From DASZZZ01 sp036260375 (GTDB taxonomy: Bacteria; Actinomycetota; CADDZG01; WHSQ01): a stretch of 25,454 nucleotides of DNA. Below are positions 22,144 to 25,454 of the stretch, piece after piece. Numbering within the stretch: the first letter of the stretch is position 1; each line of letters opens with the position of its first letter. The stretch lies in contig DASZZZ010000064.1 of assembly GCA_036260375.1 (NCBI GenBank), positions 1 through 25,454 on the forward strand, written 5' to 3'. The translations under genes and the position numbers were made by a program. A model generated the notes under the pieces. The model saw only the letters and a program-made list of their open reading frames with translations, had not been told where the DNA came from and made no database searches.

Positions 22144-23673
22144 ATGCCAGCACAGCTGTCGTATCCCGGCGTCTACATCGAGGAGGTCCCGAGCGGCGTC
22201 AGGACGATCGCCGGCGTCAGCACGTCGGTGACCGCGTTCGTGGGCGCGGCCGCGCGCGGGCCCGTCGACCGTCCCGTGACGCTGCACAGCTTCGCCGACT
22301 TCGAGCGGACGTTCGGCGGCCTGTGGCGGGGCAGCACGCTCGGCTACGCGCTGCAGGACTTCTTCGTCAACGGGGGCGGGGAGGCGATCGTCGTGCGCGT
22401 CGTCAACGGCGCCGCGGCGGCGACGATCTCGTCCGACGGCGGCGACCTCGAGTTCGTCGCGGCGGACCCGGGGGCATGGGGCAACGCGCTCAGGGTCGAG
22501 GTCGTCCAGGTCGCCGACGAGCCCGACGCCGAGCCCGACCGCTTCAACCTCATCGTGTACGAGGGCGCCGCGCCGGTCGAGCGCTACCTCAACCTCTCGA
22601 CCGACCCCGCGAGCCCGCGCTACGTCGTGCGCGTGCTCGAGACGCAGTCGCCGCGCCTGCGAGTCGCGGTCGACGGCGGCAACCCCGTCCTGCCCGACGG
22701 CCAGCCCGACGAGGCGATCGGCGTCGACGCGCTCACCGCGACCGCGGACAGCGGCGACGACGGGGACGCGATCGGCACCGCGCAGCTCGCGGGGTCCGAG
22801 GCGCAGAAGACGGGCATGTACGCGCTCGAGGACGCGGACATCTTCAACCTGCTCTGCATCCCGCCGCCGGCCCTCGGCGACGGGCCTCCGTCGGCGATCT
22901 ACGACGACGCGCTGTCGTACTGCGTGCGGCGTCGGGCGATGCTGATCGTCGACCCACACCCCGACTGGACCAAGGACACCGTCGTCGCGGGAGTCGACGG
23001 CATGGCCCTGTCGGGGACCGACGCCCGCAACGCCGCGTTCTACTTCCCGTCGATCGTCAAGGCCGACCCGCTCATGGACAACCAGCCGACCCTGTTCCCG
23101 CCGAGCGGCGCGATCGCGGGCGTCATCGCGCGCACCGACGCCCAGCGCGGCGTGTGGAAGGCGCCGGCCGGCATCGACGCGGCGATCGCCGGCGTGCCCG
23201 CGCTGTCGGTGCTCCTGACCGACGGCGAGAACGGCGACCTCAACCCGCTCGGCATCAACGTGCTGCGGTCGTTCCCCGCATTCGGCCGCATCGTGTGGGG
23301 CGCGCGCACGATGCGCGGCTCCGACCAGGCCGCCGACGAGTACAAGTACGTGCCCGTGCGCAGGACCGCGCTGTTCATCGAGGAGAGCCTGTACCGCGGC
23401 ACGCAGTGGGTCGTGTTCGAGCCGAACGACGAGCCGCTGTGGTCTCAGATCCGTCTCAACGTCGGCGCGTTCATGCAGGGACTGTTCCGTCAGGGGGCGT
23501 TCCAGGGCACCACGCCGGCGGAGGCGTACTTCGTCAAGTGCGACCGGACGACCACGACGCAGACCGACATCAACCTCGGCATCGTCAACATCCTCGTCGG
23601 CTTCGCACCGCTCAAGCCGGCGGAGTTCGTCGTCGTGAAGATCCAGCAGATCGCCGGCCAGGTCGAGGCCTAA
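22144..23673 (+). CDS. Contractile injection system sheath protein
   Basis: A 509-residue phage-tail-like sheath protein. The N-terminus SYPGVYIEEVPSGVRTIAGV, followed by STSVTAFVGAAARGPVD, is the signature of sheath proteins of contractile tails and extracellular injection systems. The C-terminal domain is equally typical: RRTALFIEESLYRGTQWVVF, then FEPNDEPLWSQIRLNV and FRQGAFQGTTPAEAYFVKCD. These conserved ends form the inter-subunit mesh around the tube. An AAAGGAA Shine-Dalgarno precedes the ATG; the longer upstream frame lacks support. The tube gene follows after 11 nt. No phage capsid or packaging genes are in the window. Confidence 0.96.
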   Translation: MPAQLSYPGVYIEEVPSGVRTIAGVSTSVTAFVGAAARGPVDRPVTLHSFADFERTFGGLWRGSTLGYALQDFFVNGGGEAIVVRVVNGAAAATISSDGGDLEFVAADPGAWGNALRVEVVQVADEPDAEPDRFNLIVYEGAAPVERYLNLSTDPASPRYVVRVLETQSPRLRVAVDGGNPVLPDGQPDEAIGVDALTATADSGDDGDAIGTAQLAGSEAQKTGMYALEDADIFNLLCIPPPALGDGPPSAIYDDALSYCVRRRAMLIVDPHPDWTKDTVVAGVDGMALSGTDARNAAFYFPSIVKADPLMDNQPTLFPPSGAIAGVIARTDAQRGVWKAPAGIDAAIAGVPALSVLLTDGENGDLNPLGINVLRSFPAFGRIVWGARTMRGSDQAADEYKYVPVRRTALFIEESLYRGTQWVVFEPNDEPLWSQIRLNVGAFMQGLFRQGAFQGTTPAEAYFVKCDRTTTTQTDINLGIVNILVGFAPLKPAEFVVVKIQQIAGQVEA

Positions 23674-23684
23674 GGAGGAGTCGC

Positions 23685-24212
23685 ATGGCCCAGTTCAGCG
23701 TCAACGCGGGTCGCTTCGACCCGTACAAGAACTTCAAGTTCCGCGTGCGATGGGACGGCCGCTACGTCGCCGGCGTCAGCAAGGTCGGCGCGCTCAAGCG
23801 CACCACCGAGGTCGTCAAGCACCGCGACGGAGGCGACCCGAGCAGCAGCCGCAAGTCGCCCGGACGCAGCGAGTACGACGCGGTCACGCTCGAGCGCGGC
23901 GTCACCCACGACACCGAGTTCGAGAAGTGGGCGAACAAGGTCTGGAACTTCGGCTCCGGCCTCGGCAGCGAGGTGTCGCTGAAGGACTTCCGCAAGGACA
24001 TCGTCATCGAGGTCTACAACGAGGCCGGCCAGCTCGCGCTGTCGTACAAGCTGTTCCGCTGCTGGGTCTCGGAGTTCCAGGCGGTTCCGGACCTCGACGC
24101 CAACGCGAACGCGGTGGCGATCCAGACGATCAAGCTCGAGAACGAGGGCTGGGAGCGCGACTACGACGTCACCGAGCCCACCGAGCCGTCGTTCACGGAA
24201 CCAGCCGCGTAA
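23685..24212 (+). CDS. Contractile injection system inner tube protein
   Basis: A 175-residue tube protein of the gp19/TIGR02241-like type. It begins with DPYKNFKFRVRWDGRYVAGV and continues with VSKVGALKRTTEVVKHRDGG, then a stretch around SEYDAVTLERGVTHDTEFEK and WANKVWNF. It ends IQTIKLENEGWERDYDV. These match the tube subunits Pvc1/Afp1 in order and length. AAGGAGGAG lies 4 nt before the ATG and predicts high expression. Hexamers of this protein should form the rigid tube inside the sheath. It is encoded directly after the sheath gene, the standard order in actinobacterial clusters. Confidence 0.94.
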   Translation: MAQFSVNAGRFDPYKNFKFRVRWDGRYVAGVSKVGALKRTTEVVKHRDGGDPSSSRKSPGRSEYDAVTLERGVTHDTEFEKWANKVWNFGSGLGSEVSLKDFRKDIVIEVYNEAGQLALSYKLFRCWVSEFQAVPDLDANANAVAIQTIKLENEGWERDYDVTEPTEPSFTEPAA

Positions 24213-24222
24213 GCACGCCGTC

Positions 24223-24948
24223 GTGACCGCGGGCGTGTCGCGCGCGTTGCTGGACGCGTGGGAGCGGGGGCTGGAGCGCCCGCCCCACGCGCGCGCCGCG
24301 GCGCTGCTCGCGGCGACCGACCCCGGGGACGACGACGCGTTGGCGCACATTTCGCTGGGACGCCGCGACGCGCGTCTGCTCGACCTGCGCGCGCGCGCGA
24401 TCGGCGACCGCGTCGAGGGCGTCGCGACGTGCGCGGAGTGCGGCGAGGACATGGAGCTCGAGTTCGACCTCGACGACGTGCGCGCGTCGCCGCCCGAGTC
24501 GCCGGCCCTGGCGCTCGCGCGCGCCGGCTACGACGTCGAGTTCCGCCTTCCCGACGGCGCCGACGTCGCCGCCGCGGCGCGCCGCGGCGAGCTCGGCGCG
24601 GCGCGCGCCGAGCTGCTCCGCCGGTGCGTCACGGGCGCGCGCCGCGACGGGCGCGACGTCGCCGCGACGGAGCTGCCGGAGGAGGTCGCGGTCGCGGTCG
24701 CCGACGCGATGGCCGCGGCCGATCCGCAGGCCGACGTCGAGCTCGCCACCGAGTGTCCCGCGTGCGGCGCACCGGCGCGCGTGCCGTTCGACGTCGCCGC
24801 GTTCGTGTGGGCCGAGGTCGACGCCCGCGCGCGGCGCGTCCTGCGCGACGTCCACACGCTCGCGTCGGCGTACGGGTGGCGTGAGGACGACATCCTCTCG
24901 CTCGGGCCGGCGCGGCGCGCCCTGTACCTCGAGATGGCCGGCGGATGA
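24223..24948 (+). CDS. gp51/T4-baseplate-like protein with split zinc ribbon
   Basis: A 241-residue protein starting at GTG with no clear Shine-Dalgarno, 10 nt after the tube stop. Two CxxC pairs, Cys70/Cys73 (CAECGED) and Cys178/Cys181 (CPACGAP), are 104 residues apart and could make one zinc site. The C-terminus, YGWREDDILSLGPARRALYL, is the hallmark of small baseplate-assembly proteins related to T4 gp51 in injection-system clusters. A role in baseplate or hub assembly is inferred from position and this motif. Its last codons overlap the next start by 4 nt (ATGA). The family call needs a profile search. Confidence 0.72.
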   Translation: MTAGVSRALLDAWERGLERPPHARAAALLAATDPGDDDALAHISLGRRDARLLDLRARAIGDRVEGVATCAECGEDMELEFDLDDVRASPPESPALALARAGYDVEFRLPDGADVAAAARRGELGAARAELLRRCVTGARRDGRDVAATELPEEVAVAVADAMAAADPQADVELATECPACGAPARVPFDVAAFVWAEVDARARRVLRDVHTLASAYGWREDDILSLGPARRALYLEMAGG

Positions 24949-25454
24949 GCGACTACCTGACGCGCGTCGCGGGCCGCGCGCTCGGTGTCGCCGCCGTCCT
25001 GCGGCCGCGCGTCGCGTCGCGCTTCGAGGACCCGGTCCCCGCGGGCGACGACGTCGTCGAGCGCGAACCCCCGGCCCCCGGCGCGCCGCCTACGCCGGCG
25101 CGGGGGGATGCCGCGGCGCGCGACGCGCGCGCGGACGACCGGAGCGACACCGCGCCCTCCGTCGCAGCGCGCTCGGCGTCCGCACGCCGCCGGCACGCGC
25201 CCGCGGGCGACGCGTCGGACCCCGGCGGCGACCGGGCGCCGGCGCATGCAGAGACGGGCGCGCGCGACCTGCCTCGCGCGCCGGCGTCCGGCGACGGCGC
25301 GACGTCACCGCTCGAGAGCGCGGAAGACGCCCGGAGCGACGCCGAGGTCACCGCGCCGCGCGCGCGGCACGACGACGGCGCGCCCGGGCCGCGCGACGCG
25401 GCCGCGCCCACGCGCTCCTCCGGACCGGCCCTCGCCGCGGCGTCGCGCGCGGCG
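24945..25454 (+). CDS. Disordered injection-cluster protein, cut by window edge
   Basis: An open frame from ATG (MSDYLTRVAGRALGVAAVL) that runs 170 codons to the end of the window with no stop, so the protein is 3'-truncated here. Only the first 30 or so residues look ordered, with RPRVASRFEDP following the N-terminal helix. The rest is Ala/Pro/Asp/Arg-rich low-complexity sequence. An MxDYLxxLAxRALG start followed by RPRxxSRFE is, to my recollection, recurrent in injection-system operons, where the protein remains of uncertain role. The 4-nt overlap with the previous gene supports co-translation and confirms the frame. Confidence 0.7.
   Translation, partial: MSDYLTRVAGRALGVAAVLRPRVASRFEDPVPAGDDVVEREPPAPGAPPTPARGDAAARDARADDRSDTAPSVAARSASARRRHAPAGDASDPGGDRAPAHAETGARDLPRAPASGDGATSPLESAEDARSDAEVTAPRARHDDGAPGPRDAAAPTRSSGPALAAASRAA

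Noticed and set aside
1..25454. CRISPR array or insertion sequence
   Set aside because: No regularly spaced repeat-spacer units, transposase or terminal inverted repeats were seen anywhere in the window.

Overview
The window is high-GC DNA with strong GC bias at third codon positions, many GTG starts, 1-8 nt gene overlaps and several apparently leaderless start sites. The gene families (NrdR, mycothiol-type DinB, DUF4383, a SARP/BTAD regulator, an actinobacterial-type contractile injection cluster) point to an actinobacterium. I cannot name the lineage from sequence alone.

Layout. (1) 1-2949: a secreted M10-like zinc protease, then nrdR-dut-DUF2993 in tight array, then a convergent gene for a small secreted four-cysteine protein. 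(2) 3243-3350: tRNA-Gly(GCC) with a perfect TATAAT box and an intrinsic terminator. (3) 3272-7108: a genomic island between the tRNA-Gly 3' half and a decayed second copy of that half. It has clearly lower GC and carries two overlapping minus-strand genes: a stand-alone SIR2-like NAD-binding protein and a 946-residue, probably helical protein. No integrase is visible. This is the best candidate for an unusual system: a two-gene, DSR-like anti-phage NADase. (4) 7193-9755: accessory housekeeping genes (small beta-rich protein, PNPOx-like protein, DinB protein, membrane zinc-ribbon protein, cupin). (5) 9889-12687: DUF427 with an overlapping membrane protein, then a TetR regulator divergent from two membrane protein genes, with a clear palindromic operator candidate between them. 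(6) 12688-14990: a solute-binding protein gene overlapping a CDF cation transporter gene, divergent from a second PNPOx-like gene. (7) 15011-21092: a bidirectional terminator, an epoxide-hydrolase-like gene overlapping malQ, and, divergent from malQ, a carbohydrate ABC transporter (binding lipoprotein plus two permeases, no ATPase here). Import and malQ together suggest uptake and cytoplasmic processing of a malto-oligosaccharide or related glucan. (8) 21191-25454: a promoter, a SARP/BTAD regulator and the start of a contractile injection system (sheath, tube, zinc-ribbon baseplate-type protein, and a disordered protein cut by the window edge).

All product names rest on motif reading, without database searches. 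Long open frames antisense to the GC-rich genes are common here and were treated as shadows.
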